Counted from the first letter of the stretch, positions 44,581-54,345 are shown. The stretch: DNA of 64,000 bases from Mesobacillus maritimus (GCF_019749255.1 NZ_JACWFH010000001.1:1-64000), one strand, 5' to 3'. The notes: a model not told the origin generated them from the letters alone. Numbers and translations: made by a program.

Positions 44581-45826
44581 TTTCTTTATCATCTTATTCC
44601 ATACGTATCTAACAAAATTAAAAACAAAATCTTTTCTAGTAACGACAATCGTGACCGCTGTTCTTTTAATTGGGTTAACCAATATTCCGCGAATTATTGA
44701 ATTCTTTGATAAAGATGGGGACGCGGAGAAAGTCGCTGTCATCGATAACTCAGGTCAGCTTTTTGAACCTTTAAAAGAGCAAATAAAGGCTAGTAATGGT
44801 GACATTGAATTGGTTCACTTTACTGATGGTTTAGAGGAAGCAGAAAAACAAGTAGAAGCGGAAGAATTTACTGGAGTTCTCGAGTTAACGTTGACTGCTG
44901 ATCAATTACCCTCAGCAGCCTATAAATCAATGAGTATGGCAGACTCTATGGTCGTTACCGAACTGCAATCAGGCCTTCAGCAGTTGAAAACGATGATGGC
45001 TTCTGCTCAAATTAACTTGACTCAAGAACAACTGGCGCAATTATACGAACCAGTTCCTTTTGAACGAGCAGCTCTTGAAGAGAATGCAAAAACGGAAGAA
45101 GAGTTAAACCAAGCACGAGGACTTGTTTATGTGTTGTTGTTTATCATTTATTTTGCGGTGATTATGTACGCGAGTATGATTGCCACAGAAGTTGCAACTG
45201 AAAAGTCATCTAGGGTCATGGAGATCTTAATCTCTAGTGTCTCTCCGATTAAGCAGATGTTTGCCAAAATTCTTGGTGTGGGGCTATTATCGCTCACACA
45301 AATGGCCGCATTTTTACTTGTAGGCTACATCTCTATCAAACAGAATCTAGAGTCGATGGAAGGCGGATTTTTTGAGTTCTTTGGCTTCGGAAATATACCA
45401 GGTGCGACGATTGCCTATGGAGTGATTTTCTTCATATTAGGCTATTTCCTATATGCCACTTTGGCCGCATTCTTAGGTTCACTCGTTAGTAGAATTGAAG
45501 ATGTGAACCAAATGATTACGCCAATGACGATGTTAGTGGTAGCAGGATTTATGATTGCGATGGTTGGTTTAAGTACGCCAGAAGCTGGATTTATTACAGT
45601 TACTTCATATATCCCATTCTTTACGCCAATGATTATGTTCCTAAGAGTAGGGATGCTCAATCTTCCTTTCTGGGAAATCGGGTTATCGATTGGGATTCTC
45701 GTGGGAACCATCATTATTCTGGCAATCTTCGGGGCTCGTGTTTACCGAGGTGGAGTTTTAATGTATGGAAAATCCAATTCCTTTAAGGACATTAAGACTG
45801 CATTACAATTAAGTAAGAAAGAATAG
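44573..45826 (+). CDS. yhaP: ABC transporter permease YhaP
   Basis: A 417-residue ABC2-type permease: one N-terminal helix (about 20-38), a large outside domain with Gln-rich helices (about 45-180) and five or six C-terminal helices, as in NatB/YhaP. The ATG at 44573 overlaps the end of yhaQ, giving coupled translation. The two form one exporter. Confidence 0.9.
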   Translation: MNNFFIILFHTYLTKLKTKSFLVTTIVTAVLLIGLTNIPRIIEFFDKDGDAEKVAVIDNSGQLFEPLKEQIKASNGDIELVHFTDGLEEAEKQVEAEEFTGVLELTLTADQLPSAAYKSMSMADSMVVTELQSGLQQLKTMMASAQINLTQEQLAQLYEPVPFERAALEENAKTEEELNQARGLVYVLLFIIYFAVIMYASMIATEVATEKSSRVMEILISSVSPIKQMFAKILGVGLLSLTQMAAFLLVGYISIKQNLESMEGGFFEFFGFGNIPGATIAYGVIFFILGYFLYATLAAFLGSLVSRIEDVNQMITPMTMLVVAGFMIAMVGLSTPEAGFITVTSYIPFFTPMIMFLRVGMLNLPFWEIGLSIGILVGTIIILAIFGARVYRGGVLMYGKSNSFKDIKTALQLSKKE

Positions 45827-45848
45827 GTTTTTATAAGAGGAATTTTTG

Positions 45849-45880
45849 CTAGGCTGCCAATTGGTAGTCTAGTTTTTTTA
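45849..45880 (+). terminator. intrinsic terminator of yhaQP
   Basis: CTAGGCTGCC and GGTAGTCTAG pair with G-U pairs around AATT, with seven Ts after. Confidence 0.85.
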
Positions 45881-45887
45881 TTTTTCA

Positions 45888-46352
45888 GCGTGCTCAAAAT
45901 GAGGGAGGCAATGATTGAAAGGCTACGCAGGTTTTTTCTAGAGGGCCCGAAATGAGGTAGATGAAGGTAAAGAGGTCACGCAGGATATTCCAGCGTGCCC
46001 AAAGTGAGGGGGGCAATGATTAAAAGGTCACGCAGGGCGTTCCAGCGTGACTGAATTTAGGTAGACGAAGGTAAAAAGGTCACGCAGGGCGTTCCAGCGT
46101 GCCCGAAACGAGGTAGACAATGATTAAAAGGTCACGCAAGATATTCCAGCGTGCCCAAAGTGAAGGAGGCAAAGTTAAAAGGTCACGCAGGATATTCCAG
46201 CGTGCCCGAATGAGGTAGATAATGATTAAAAGGTCACGCAGGGCGTTCCAGCGTGACTGAATTTAGGTAGACGAAGGTAAAAAGGTCACGCAGGATTTTC
46301 TACCGTGCCCAAACTGAGGTTGCCAAAGGTTAAAGGTCACACAAGATTTCCC
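45888..46352. repeat. tandem array of about nine 52-bp repeats (second array)
   Basis: GTCACGC recurs at 45975, 46027, 46079, 46131, 46182, 46233 and 46285, with degenerate copies near 45932 and 46336; spacing is 52, 52, 52, 51, 51, 52 and 51 bp. Inside units GTCACGC and GCGTGAC (or GCGTGCC) are inverted arms separated by 11 bp. It fills the yhaP-yhaO spacer. No spacers between units, so not CRISPR. Confidence 0.9.
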
Positions 46353-46463
46353 CCTGCCCCAAAAAACCAAATAAACAAGTATTACTCCCTACACCTAATA
46401 CAGAACGTGCATTCGCATTAGTAGAATGGTAAAATAGAGAAAAAGGCTGGAAAGGGATTTAAA

Positions 46464-47687
46464 ATGAAAACAGTGAAATTTTTACATTGTGCGGATCTTC
46501 ATTTGGATAGTCCGATGAGTGGATTAAAGTACCTGCCTGAAGAGATCTTTCAAAGACTGCAGAATAGTACCTTTAAAGCGCTAACGAATATAACAGATAT
46601 AGCGATAAGCACGGATGTAGACTTTGTTCTAATCTCTGGAGATATTTTCGATGGAGAAGACCGTAGTCTCCGTGCGCAGGCAAGATTCCGAAAAGAAATG
46701 GTCAGACTGAATCAGAATGGAATTCAGGCATATATCATTCATGGTAACCACGATCATCTAGCTGGAACTTGGACGAAAATGAACTGGCCGGAAAATGTAC
46801 ATGTCTTTGGTGCAGAGGTTGAGGTTAAACGATTTATCAAGCATGATGGGACCACGGCACACCTATATGGATTTAGTTATCCTAAAAGGCATGTAACAGA
46901 GCGTTGGGTCGAGAAATACGGAAAGAAAACTGGGGCGGATTTTCATATCGGTCTATTGCATGGTCACGTTGAAGGAGTAAGTGAACATGGCATGTATGCA
47001 CCGTTCACCCTTCCTGAATTGCTTCAAAAGCAATTTGATTATTGGGCGCTTGGCCATATTCATAAAAGAGAAGTCCTCGCCAGTGAACCACCAGTGATTT
47101 ATCCTGGAAATCCACAAGGAAGAAATCGGAAGGAAAATGGTTTAAAAGGTTGTTACCTTGTTTCCTTGTCTGAACAAGGGGCAGATTATGAGTTTATAGA
47201 AACGAATGATGTTTTATGGCTTGATAGAACCTTGGATGGTTCAGCGATTTCTAGCCTAGGTAGTTTATTTGATCTATGCCAACATGCAGTAAAGGAAAAT
47301 CGAGTAGATGGAAAAGGCGTTGTTCTAACACTCGAAATTGAGAATCTACGTCAATTCGAAACAGAATCTGTGTCTCCGGGGTTTGTTCAAGAATTACTAG
47401 AAACCCTTCATGAGCATGAAGCTGAGGAACAAGATTTTGTTTGGATTCGGGATATAAAGCTTATCGAAACAACGCAGCTTCAGCGTTCACAACTGTCTGT
47501 TCAGGGGGAGTTTTATCATGAATTATTCACCGCGATTGACGATTTTGAGCACTGGGAAGAAGCACTTTCACCATTGTATGGTCATCATCTAGCGAGAAAG
47601 CACCTAAGCGAATTAGGAGAAGAAGAGAAAGAAAATCTGCTTAAAGAGGCAGAAACCAAATTGCTACAGCTTCTTAGCCAGGAATAA
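46464..47687 (+). CDS. yhaO: metallophosphoesterase/DNA exonuclease YhaO (SbcD/Mre11-like)
   Basis: A 407-residue nuclease-like protein. Metal ligands of the phosphoesterase core are visible: HCADLHLDSP (D11, H13), SGDIFDG, HGNHDH, LLHGHVEG and ALGHIHKRE. It pairs with the SMC-like YhaN (SbcE) encoded 12 bp downstream and likely acts in DNA end processing. Same order as B. subtilis. Confidence 0.92.
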   Translation: MKTVKFLHCADLHLDSPMSGLKYLPEEIFQRLQNSTFKALTNITDIAISTDVDFVLISGDIFDGEDRSLRAQARFRKEMVRLNQNGIQAYIIHGNHDHLAGTWTKMNWPENVHVFGAEVEVKRFIKHDGTTAHLYGFSYPKRHVTERWVEKYGKKTGADFHIGLLHGHVEGVSEHGMYAPFTLPELLQKQFDYWALGHIHKREVLASEPPVIYPGNPQGRNRKENGLKGCYLVSLSEQGADYEFIETNDVLWLDRTLDGSAISSLGSLFDLCQHAVKENRVDGKGVVLTLEIENLRQFETESVSPGFVQELLETLHEHEAEEQDFVWIRDIKLIETTQLQRSQLSVQGEFYHELFTAIDDFEHWEEALSPLYGHHLARKHLSELGEEEKENLLKEAETKLLQLLSQE

Positions 47688-47699
47688 GGAAAGGCGGCA

Positions 47700-50600
47700 A
47701 TGACAATGCATTTGAAAGAATTACATATTTACGGCTATGGAAAGCTTGAAAATATTAAAATAACCAACCTAGAAAACTTACAGGTGTTTTATGGAGAAAA
47801 CGAGGCTGGAAAATCAACGATTATGTCGTTTATTCATAGTATCTTATTCGGTTTTCCAACCAAGCAACAGTCAGAATTACGTTATGAACCTAAAAAGAAT
47901 TCCAAGTACGGGGGACTCATAAAAGCTTCATTTAGCGATAGAGGAATGGCTGTTATCGAGAGGGTGAAGGGAAAGGCTACGGGCGATGTAACGGTTACGT
48001 TGGAGGATGGCTCTGTTGGGGGCGAAGAGCTGTTAAACGAGTTGTTAAATGGAATGGACAAAGGGACCTTTCAATCGATTTTTTCTTTTAATTTGCATGG
48101 TTTGCAGAATATTCACCAACTCAAAGGGGAGGACCTAGGAAGATATTTATTTTCAGCTGGGGCTTTAGGTACTGATAAACTACTAAGTACAGAAAAAGCT
48201 TTACAAAAGGAAATGGAGCAGCGTTTTAAACCTGGTGGAAAAAGACCTGAGCTAAACGAGAAGCTTAGTGAGATTCGTAAAGTTTATGATGCGTTAAAAA
48301 AAGCGGAGAAAGAAAATGCCGAATATGGAGAACTCCTTAACCTGAATAAAGAAACCAATAGCAAGTTGGAAAACCTTGCAAATGAACTTGAGGAAACTGA
48401 AGAAAAAGTCTATCAGTTAAAAAAGCTAGAACGAGTTTTACCACTAATTATGGAGGAAAAACAGCTAGAGCATGATCTGCACAATGTGGGTGACGTGCCT
48501 TACCCAGTTGACGGACTTCTCCGATTGGACCGCATTCGTGATTGGCAAAAGCCTGTCGAAGCCAGAATGTTATGGCTCACAGAACAAAAGGATATCCTCC
48601 ATTTGGAAGCGGAGAAACTCAAACCAGATGCAAATCTGCTAGCACATGAGACTGAGGTAACTGCTCAGTTGGAGGAGCTAGCAATTTATCATCAAATTCG
48701 TATAGAAAAAGAAAAATTGCAGCAAAGGGTAGAGGAGTTAGACGAAGATATTGAACAAATGAATGATCAGCTTCACACCCAATTTAATGAGACTAGTATT
48801 TCACTGGTAAACACTAGCGTGATGATGAAGGAGAAGGCAGAGGAAATTCAATTGAAGCAACAGCAGCTAAAGGATCGTAAGCAAGCTTTAGATGAAAACT
48901 TCCATGATGAAAAGTTGGTTATGGAGGAGCTTGAAAAGTCCTTTGAAGAAGTCAAAAAGGACCTTTTAGATAAGCATATAAAAGCAAAGCTAGTGAAACA
49001 GCTTCAGACCATTGAGCAACAAGAAAAAATTGAAGCAGAGCTACAAGCTATTAGTGGGCAGGTAACTCTTTTTACCACCCAGCAAAGGTCTGTGGAAAAA
49101 CAAAAAGAAGCGGACCAAAAACGTCAAGGATTGTTTATGCTCATGCTAGGTGTAATCTTTCTCTCCCTCATTTTCAGTGGATATTTGACGAATCAGTGGA
49201 TATTGAGTATTGCTGGTGGGGTCGGCTTTGTCCTGACGCTTCTAATGTTTTTTCGCTTTAAACCCGCTCATTCTGAGAAAACCGATAGCGGAAGCCTTAA
49301 AAAGTTAAAACAACGAGAGCAAGAGTTAAAAACAGAATTGCAGGACACGACAGGCTTAAATGGTGATTATGTTCGAGCTACAATCGAAAAGGATGAAGAG
49401 AACCGTAAAAAATACTATGACCTTGCTGCAAGGATTGACCAGCAGAATATTCGATATGAGCGTGTAATACAGGCTTTTGAAAACTGGGAAAGAGAGTCAA
49501 GAGAGACAGAAGCAGAGCAGGAGGAGCTTGCGTCTAGTTTACTACTTCCTAGTGAATTTGCTAAGGGGAAAATCTATGAGGCTGTTGGGCTAGTAGAAAA
49601 ACTGAAGCAGCGTTTTAGAGAAAAAAGTCGGTTGGAAAATCGACTAACAGATCTTCAAAACCAACAGCAAACACTGATAACTAAATTTCAAGGTATGGCT
49701 GAACAATTTTTACAACTAACGAATATTCCAACTCCAGAAGTGGCGATTTTATTAAAAAAGAAACTCCGAGAAGAGATTGATAAACAAGGAAAATATCAGG
49801 GGATCATTACGAAGCTCAAGGAGATAAATGAAGAATACGATCAACTAGAAAAAGAGTTGCAGCAATTTAGGCTTGAGGAAGAAAAGCTATATGAACTTGC
49901 CAAGGTAGAAGACGAGGAGGCCTTCCGAACCAAAGGGTTGAAAGCGGAGCAGATTACAAAATGGAAAACTAGGCTGGCTGATATCTCCCTGCAGTTGGAA
50001 ACCTCTGAAATCTCGAAGTCAGATCGGATAGAGGTTCAACAAGGAAAGAAGCTTAATGAAGAGCTTCAGCGAGCTTTGAAGAAGGTTGAGGATGATAAAA
50101 AAGAGCAAAGCAAGCTCCGAGATACCCTTGCTGATATTAAACACCGGATGGGATTGCTAGAAGAGGGTGGCCTTTACGCTGATTTATTGCATAGGTACAG
50201 GCAAATGAAATATGAATTTGAAGAAGAGTCAAAGGAATGGGCAAAATACGCCTTAGCAAAAGAAATCTTATCTAAGACAATACAAAGCTATAAAACTGAA
50301 GCTTTTCCGAAGCTTCTTTCAAAAGCTGGAAAGTACTTTCGATTTTTAACAGATGAGGAGTATCTAAGGATTATTCCACAAGAAAGTGGTAGTGGATTTA
50401 TCATTGAACGAAAAGATCATACCTTATTCGAGGCAAATGAGTTGAGTCAAGCGACTGCAGAACAGGTTTATGTTTCCTTACGATTAGCCTTAATTGCCAC
50501 ATTGCTATCACGATATCCTTTTCCGATTATTATAGATGATAGTTTTGTGAATTTTGATGAAAAGCGAACAAAGAAAGTATTTACTTTGCTTCGAAGTTTT

Positions 50601-50711
50601 ACGAATAACCAGATTTTGTTCTTTACTTGCCATAACTCCATCCTTCATCATTTTCATGCAGATGAACTGGTTAAACTTAATCAGAATCCTATTCAAGAAA
50701 AAATTGGATAG
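47700..50711 (+). CDS. yhaN: SMC/Rad50-like ATPase YhaN (SbcE)
   Basis: A 1003-residue ATPase. Walker A is GENEAGKST (32-40) and Walker B is FPIIIDDSFVNFDEKR near the C-terminus, with more than 700 residues of coiled coil between. Two hydrophobic helices lie in the middle (GLFMLMLGVIFLSLIFSGYL and the ILSIAGGVGFVL helix, about 478-522), as in YhaN, which may link it to the membrane. It partners YhaO in DNA repair. Start 47700 or 47706 is equally possible. Confidence 0.92.
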   Translation: MTMHLKELHIYGYGKLENIKITNLENLQVFYGENEAGKSTIMSFIHSILFGFPTKQQSELRYEPKKNSKYGGLIKASFSDRGMAVIERVKGKATGDVTVTLEDGSVGGEELLNELLNGMDKGTFQSIFSFNLHGLQNIHQLKGEDLGRYLFSAGALGTDKLLSTEKALQKEMEQRFKPGGKRPELNEKLSEIRKVYDALKKAEKENAEYGELLNLNKETNSKLENLANELEETEEKVYQLKKLERVLPLIMEEKQLEHDLHNVGDVPYPVDGLLRLDRIRDWQKPVEARMLWLTEQKDILHLEAEKLKPDANLLAHETEVTAQLEELAIYHQIRIEKEKLQQRVEELDEDIEQMNDQLHTQFNETSISLVNTSVMMKEKAEEIQLKQQQLKDRKQALDENFHDEKLVMEELEKSFEEVKKDLLDKHIKAKLVKQLQTIEQQEKIEAELQAISGQVTLFTTQQRSVEKQKEADQKRQGLFMLMLGVIFLSLIFSGYLTNQWILSIAGGVGFVLTLLMFFRFKPAHSEKTDSGSLKKLKQREQELKTELQDTTGLNGDYVRATIEKDEENRKKYYDLAARIDQQNIRYERVIQAFENWERESRETEAEQEELASSLLLPSEFAKGKIYEAVGLVEKLKQRFREKSRLENRLTDLQNQQQTLITKFQGMAEQFLQLTNIPTPEVAILLKKKLREEIDKQGKYQGIITKLKEINEEYDQLEKELQQFRLEEEKLYELAKVEDEEAFRTKGLKAEQITKWKTRLADISLQLETSEISKSDRIEVQQGKKLNEELQRALKKVEDDKKEQSKLRDTLADIKHRMGLLEEGGLYADLLHRYRQMKYEFEEESKEWAKYALAKEILSKTIQSYKTEAFPKLLSKAGKYFRFLTDEEYLRIIPQESGSGFIIERKDHTLFEANELSQATAEQVYVSLRLALIATLLSRYPFPIIIDDSFVNFDEKRTKKVFTLLRSFTNNQILFFTCHNSILHHFHADELVKLNQNPIQEKIG

Positions 50712-50792
50712 GAAAGGTGACTACATGCTTGTGAAGATTTAGAGCTAAAATGGTATGATATAATTTTCAGGAAGGGAAGGGGAGTAGAGCTT

Positions 50793-51737
50793 GTGAGTAA
50801 AGGAATCCTTGATTATAGTGTCGGAGAACAAGTTGAAAAGTTCTTACTTATAAAAAGTTCAACAAAAGGAATTGCGAGTAACGGTAAACCGTTTTTGACG
50901 TTAATTTTTCAAGACCAAAGTGGTGATATAGAGGCGAAACTTTGGGATGTTTCTGATACAGATGAAAGTACTTATGCTCCAGAAAGCATTGTTAAAGTTT
51001 TAGGAGATATCCAGAATTACCGGGGAAGACTGCAATTGAAACTCAGACAGATTCGCCCTGCTACTTTTGCAGATTCTGTTCAAGTGAGTGATTTTCTGGA
51101 AACCGCTCCGATTGGGAAAGACTTAATGTCTTCTAAAATCACTCAATATATCTTTGAAATGAGTAATCCAAATATCCAACGGATTACTAGGCATTTAGTA
51201 AAGAAACATCAAGATGCGTTCTATGAATACCCTGCTGCAACAAAAAACCACCATGAATTTGTATCAGGACTAGCGTACCATGTGGTTTCGATGCTGGACC
51301 TTGCCAAAAATATTTCCGAACTTTACCCAAGCTTAGATAAGGATTTGCTATATGCTGGGGTAATTCTTCATGACCTTGGAAAGGTTCATGAACTTTCGGG
51401 TGCTGTTGCTGCGTCCTATACAGTTGAAGGGAATCTTTTAGGGCATATTTCCATCATGGTGAATGAAATCGGGAAAGCAGCTGAGGAGCTCAGGATATCT
51501 GGAGAAGAAGTGATCGTTCTTCAGCATATGGTTTTGAGTCATCATGGAAAAGCAGAATGGGGAAGTCCAAAACCTCCGCTCATCAAAGAAGCAGAAATTC
51601 TACACTATATAGATAACTTGGATGCAAAGATGAATATGTTGGACCGGGCATTAGAGAGGGTCAAACCTGGTGAATATACGGAGAGGGTATTTGCACTGGA
51701 TAATCGTTCATTTTATAAACCGAGTTTTCATAAATAA
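50793..51737 (+). CDS. yhaM: 3'-5' exoribonuclease YhaM
   Basis: A 314-residue exonuclease: N-terminal OB-fold nucleic-acid-binding domain (about 15-95) and an HD phosphohydrolase domain with [11 protein letters not shown] (H193, D194). It trims RNA 3' ends and single-stranded DNA with Mn2+. Start is GTG behind GGGAGG-like purines. It follows yhaO-yhaN and may be in the same transcript. Confidence 0.94.
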   Translation: MSKGILDYSVGEQVEKFLLIKSSTKGIASNGKPFLTLIFQDQSGDIEAKLWDVSDTDESTYAPESIVKVLGDIQNYRGRLQLKLRQIRPATFADSVQVSDFLETAPIGKDLMSSKITQYIFEMSNPNIQRITRHLVKKHQDAFYEYPAATKNHHEFVSGLAYHVVSMLDLAKNISELYPSLDKDLLYAGVILHDLGKVHELSGAVAASYTVEGNLLGHISIMVNEIGKAAEELRISGEEVIVLQHMVLSHHGKAEWGSPKPPLIKEAEILHYIDNLDAKMNMLDRALERVKPGEYTERVFALDNRSFYKPSFHK

Positions 51738-51750
51738 TTTGCTTTGTTGA

Positions 51751-51780
51751 AGAAGGCCGATATCGGGCCTTCTTTTTTTA
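51751..51780 (+). terminator. intrinsic terminator of the yhaONM unit
   Basis: AGAAGGCC and GGCCTTCT arms with GATATCG loop and seven Ts. Confidence 0.9.
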
Positions 51781-51854
51781 GGCATACTTCCTATTTAACT
51801 CTCATAGATTTAATACCAAATAGGACAACCATAGTATGGTGGGAGGATAAAAAT

Positions 51855-52037
51855 ATGACCGTTCCAATTTGGGTTTTTGCGGTAGCTGCAGGAATTATCA
51901 TTAGTGCCTTTATGGCCATCAAGAGTGGCAGAGAAGATAGACAGCAAGAAATGGAGATCATCGAGCGTGAAGGTGAAATCTATATGGAAAGGCTAGAAAA
52001 AGAAAAAGAGAAACGACAAGGTTCTTTAGGTACTTAA
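51855..52037 (+). CDS. yhaL: sporulation protein YhaL
   Basis: A 60-residue protein with one N-terminal membrane helix (PIWVFAVAAGIIISAFMAI) and a charged Arg/Glu tail, matching YhaL. In B. subtilis it is sporulation-linked; mechanism unknown. The start has GGGAGG 8 bp upstream; the longer in-frame ORF from 51744 is not used because it crosses a terminator. Confidence 0.85.
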   Translation: MTVPIWVFAVAAGIIISAFMAIKSGREDRQQEMEIIEREGEIYMERLEKEKEKRQGSLGT

Positions 52038-52054
52038 AAGGTGCCGAACATAAC

Positions 52055-52086
52055 AGAAAAAAGCTCGCCAAAACGGCGAGCTTTTC
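52055..52086. terminator. bidirectional intrinsic terminator
   Basis: AAAAGCTCGCC and GGCGAGCTTTT form an 11-bp stem between convergent yhaL and prsA. Confidence 0.9.
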
Positions 52087-52126
52087 ATTTTAAAAGAATA
52101 AGAAGGTATCAAAATTCAACTTAGAG

Positions 52127-52168
52127 ATTGTCCAGCTTCAGCCCCTCGGCAAGGCGCTTCCGCTTTTC
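52127..52168. repeat. Bacillus interspersed repeat, copy 1
   Basis: TGTCCAGCTTCAGCCCCTCG followed by AAGGCGCTTCCGCTTTTC is the short element scattered through many Bacillus genomes next to gene ends. It ends three bases before the prsA stop. A decayed copy lies at 53774. Confidence 0.6.
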
Positions 52169-52170
52169 TC

Positions 52171-53034
52171 TTAGGATTGAGCTTGTACGACTCCTTCAAG
52201 GTCCTTATCTTTGATATCAACCTTCGCATCCTTAAGTTCTTGCTGAAGAGATTCTTGTAATTTAGCAGAATCAACCTTGGCCAATTTCAATTCATGCTCA
52301 AGGTCTTCGCGCATATCCTCGAAAGATTCTTTTTCCTTTTTCTCTGTTACCTTGATTATATGCCAGCCATGCTGGGATTTCACTGGTTCGCTAACTTCAT
52401 TTACATCCAGTGCATAAGCTGCTTCTTCAAATTCCGGAACCATAGCTCCTTTACCAAAGAAGTCTAGGTCGCCTCCTTTAGCAGCTGAGCCTGGGTCAGT
52501 TGAATGCTCCTTAGCAAGCGCTGCGAAGTCTTCACCAGCATCAAGCTTGGCCTTAATCTCTTTCGCTTTCGCCTCATCCTCAACTAAGATATGGCTTGCG
52601 CGAATTTCAGGTGTATATTCTTCATATTTCTTTTTAACTTCTTCTTCAGACACTTTAACATCTTTTAAGGCAGCCTTTTCAACCAGCAATTGGTCTTTTA
52701 GAAGATCTCTTAGAGCTTCCTCATCCTTTAACTGATTTTGCTGCAGAACTAGTTCAAAGTTTTCACCATACTGATCCTTCATTTCATTTACAGCTTTGTC
52801 AAGCTCTTCATCAGTTACCTCATATTTTTCTGAAAGAACTTTTCTGTACAATAGCTGTTGCAGAGCAGCTTCTCCTACCTGCGCCTTCATTTCCTCATAT
52901 AACTCATCTTTCGTAATATCGCCTGCAGTGGATTCGACAATTACATCTGAATTTTCACTTCCGTTACATGCTGCTAACGATAAAACCCCAGCTGCAAGGG
53001 TTAAAGGTAATAACCATTTTTTCACTCTGAACAA
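52171..53034 (-). CDS. prsA: foldase lipoprotein PrsA
   Basis: A 287-residue lipoprotein: signal peptide with lipobox SLAAC (Cys23), a SurA-like helical N-region and a parvulin peptidyl-prolyl isomerase domain ([16 protein letters not shown] to HGWHIIKV, about 135-230), then a charged C-terminal helix. It folds exported proteins outside the membrane and is essential in B. subtilis. Upstream the yjcZ-like genes are divergent. Confidence 0.96.
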   Translation of the reverse strand: MFRVKKWLLPLTLAAGVLSLAACNGSENSDVIVESTAGDITKDELYEEMKAQVGEAALQQLLYRKVLSEKYEVTDEELDKAVNEMKDQYGENFELVLQQNQLKDEEALRDLLKDQLLVEKAALKDVKVSEEEVKKKYEEYTPEIRASHILVEDEAKAKEIKAKLDAGEDFAALAKEHSTDPGSAAKGGDLDFFGKGAMVPEFEEAAYALDVNEVSEPVKSQHGWHIIKVTEKKEKESFEDMREDLEHELKLAKVDSAKLQESLQQELKDAKVDIKDKDLEGVVQAQS

Positions 53035-53150
53035 CTCCTAAAAAAAGTTTCTAGTGGCTTTTAATCCACAAGAATTACTATAACACAAAGTGATGTTGTA
53101 ACAAAAAGAATATTTATAAATTTTACCAACAAAACAATGGGCATATGTCC

Positions 53151-53180
53151 AACCAGATAAAGAACAGTCCACATAGGATA
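53151..53180 (+). promoter_or_regulatory. candidate SigK promoter of the yjcZ-like gene
   Basis: AACC (53151-53154), a 17-bp spacer and CATAGGATA (53172-53180) match the SigK pattern mACm-16/17-CATAnnnTA, about 33 bp before the first yjcZ-like start. Confidence 0.5.
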
Positions 53181-53212
53181 TTTGTGTAAAGAGATAAAGG
53201 AGGTAATGTTAG

Positions 53213-53293
53213 ATGGGCAACTATCATTCAGGTTTTGCGTTAATCGTTGTGTTGTTTATTTTGTTGATTATCGTAGGTTGTGCCTTCGTTTAA
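53213..53293 (+). CDS. YjcZ family sporulation protein (first copy)
   Basis: A 26-residue peptide, MGNYHSGFALIVVLFILLII followed by VGCAFV. A single hydrophobic helix with the family motif GFALIVVLFILLIIVG. Spore-associated membrane peptides of unknown function. AAGGAGGT precedes the start. Too small for ordinary ORF calling. Confidence 0.85.
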   Translation: MGNYHSGFALIVVLFILLIIVGCAFV

Positions 53294-53389
53294 TCAACCA
53301 GAAAATAAAGGTTAGCTAGGGTATATGCCCATGCGAACCAAGATTGAGCTGAATAGGATATTTTATCAACACTGGAAGGAGGTGTCGGT

Positions 53390-53473
53390 ATGGGTGCAGG
53401 ATACGGTGCAGGTTTTGCGTTGATCGTGGTACTATTCATTCTGTTGATTATTGTAGGTGCAGCTTGGCTATAA
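53390..53473 (+). CDS. YjcZ family sporulation protein (second copy)
   Basis: A 27-residue peptide starting MGAGYGAGFALIVVLFILLI and ending IVGAAWL. It shares the 16-residue helix with the first copy and differs in its Gly-rich N-terminus. Ribosome binding site GGAGGTG. Tandem duplication followed by a terminator. Confidence 0.85.
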   Translation: MGAGYGAGFALIVVLFILLIIVGAAWL

Positions 53474-53503
53474 GAGGCAAGTAACCTATTAACAGGAATG
53501 AAC

Positions 53504-53538
53504 GAAAAAAGCGGTGAGGGGTTTCCTCACCGCTTTTA
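53504..53538. terminator. bidirectional intrinsic terminator
   Basis: AAAAGCGGTGAGG and CCTCACCGCTTTT arms between the yjcZ-like pair and the convergent membrane protein gene. Confidence 0.9.
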
Positions 53539-53727
53539 GTGTGTGAATAAAATTTCCACAAATGACGAGATTAAAAGAATCGTCACAAGAATATTAATAG
53601 TTTGAAAAACCTTTGGTTGACGTTCTTCAGGTATTTCTTTTTGCACACAGAGGGAATCAGTTAACTTGTTCATAATGAGGAGGATAATGCCAGCATAAAA
53701 AGGGAACACAATAAAAATGGAGATCAT
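53536..53727 (-). CDS. small two-helix membrane protein
   Basis: A 63-residue protein with two hydrophobic helices (ISIFIVFPFYAGIILLIM and INILVTILLISSFVEILF) joined by a charged loop. The start has AAAGGAGGG upstream and the stop runs into a terminator, so it is likely expressed. I do not recognise the family. Confidence 0.65.
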   Translation of the reverse strand: MISIFIVFPFYAGIILLIMNKLTDSLCVQKEIPEERQPKVFQTINILVTILLISSFVEILFTH

Positions 53728-53773
53728 CCAAGAATCCCTCCTTTTAGAGTAGATTAAATTGTATACTTTAAGA

Positions 53774-53815
53774 AATGTCCAGCTCCAAAGCCTAATAAGG
53801 GCATTTCCTCTTAAT
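53774..53815. repeat. Bacillus interspersed repeat, decayed copy 2
   Basis: ATGTCCAGCTCCAAAGCCTA followed by GGGCATTTCCTCTT resembles the element at 52127-52168 but is degraded. Confidence 0.45.
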
Positions 53816-54003
53816 AGAGGACCACGATAAAAGGGGAGCTTACACTTTATTATACTTAGTATGTTATTTACAATATCAAATCTTTATAAAAAAAGATAGT
53901 TTTTTATACTAAAAGAAATCCTTCAAAAGGCGTTTTTGTCACCTATCGGAGGAGAATAATGGTAATATATGTACAAGACCGTATATGTAAAAGGGGTAGA
54001 CTC

Positions 54004-54345
54004 ATGAAGTTTGAAGAAATCACTGAAAAATTAAAAATGCTGGAGTTCCACCAAAAACTGCTCTTGCAGATGGTTGATGGCACCAGCCTGAAATTTTACT
54101 ATTTAATGGTTGAAAAAGCTCTGACCCAATCAGAAATGGATGGTATCTTGCAGTATTGTGAAAGGATGAGCAAGGAGTTTAAAAAACAGAAAGCGGAAGG
54201 GTTTGTCTACTTTCATCCGCTTTTTAATGAATTTCGTTCTTTTTTACAACCAAAGCTTGAGGCAGAAGAAGTGATTTCCGCATGTCTAGAGCAGGGACTT
54301 TTTATTCCATTAATGCAGGAATTCAAGAAATACTCTAAGCTTTAA
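54004..54345 (+). CDS. yhaI: YhaI family protein (DUF1878)
   Basis: A 113-residue helical protein ([20 protein letters not shown]) of the DUF1878 family found next to hpr in bacilli. Function unknown. AAAAGGGG 7 bp before the ATG at 54004 fixes the start. It converges on hpr with stops overlapping by 4 bp. Confidence 0.88.
   Translation: MKFEEITEKLKMLEFHQKLLLQMVDGTSLKFYYLMVEKALTQSEMDGILQYCERMSKEFKKQKAEGFVYFHPLFNEFRSFLQPKLEAEEVISACLEQGLFIPLMQEFKKYSKL

Noticed and set aside
45888-46352. CRISPR array or coding repeats
   Set aside because: No spacers; slips of one base would break any reading frame.
51744-51854. Longer yhaL starting at 51744
   Set aside because: The extension runs through the yhaM terminator and is not like the family.
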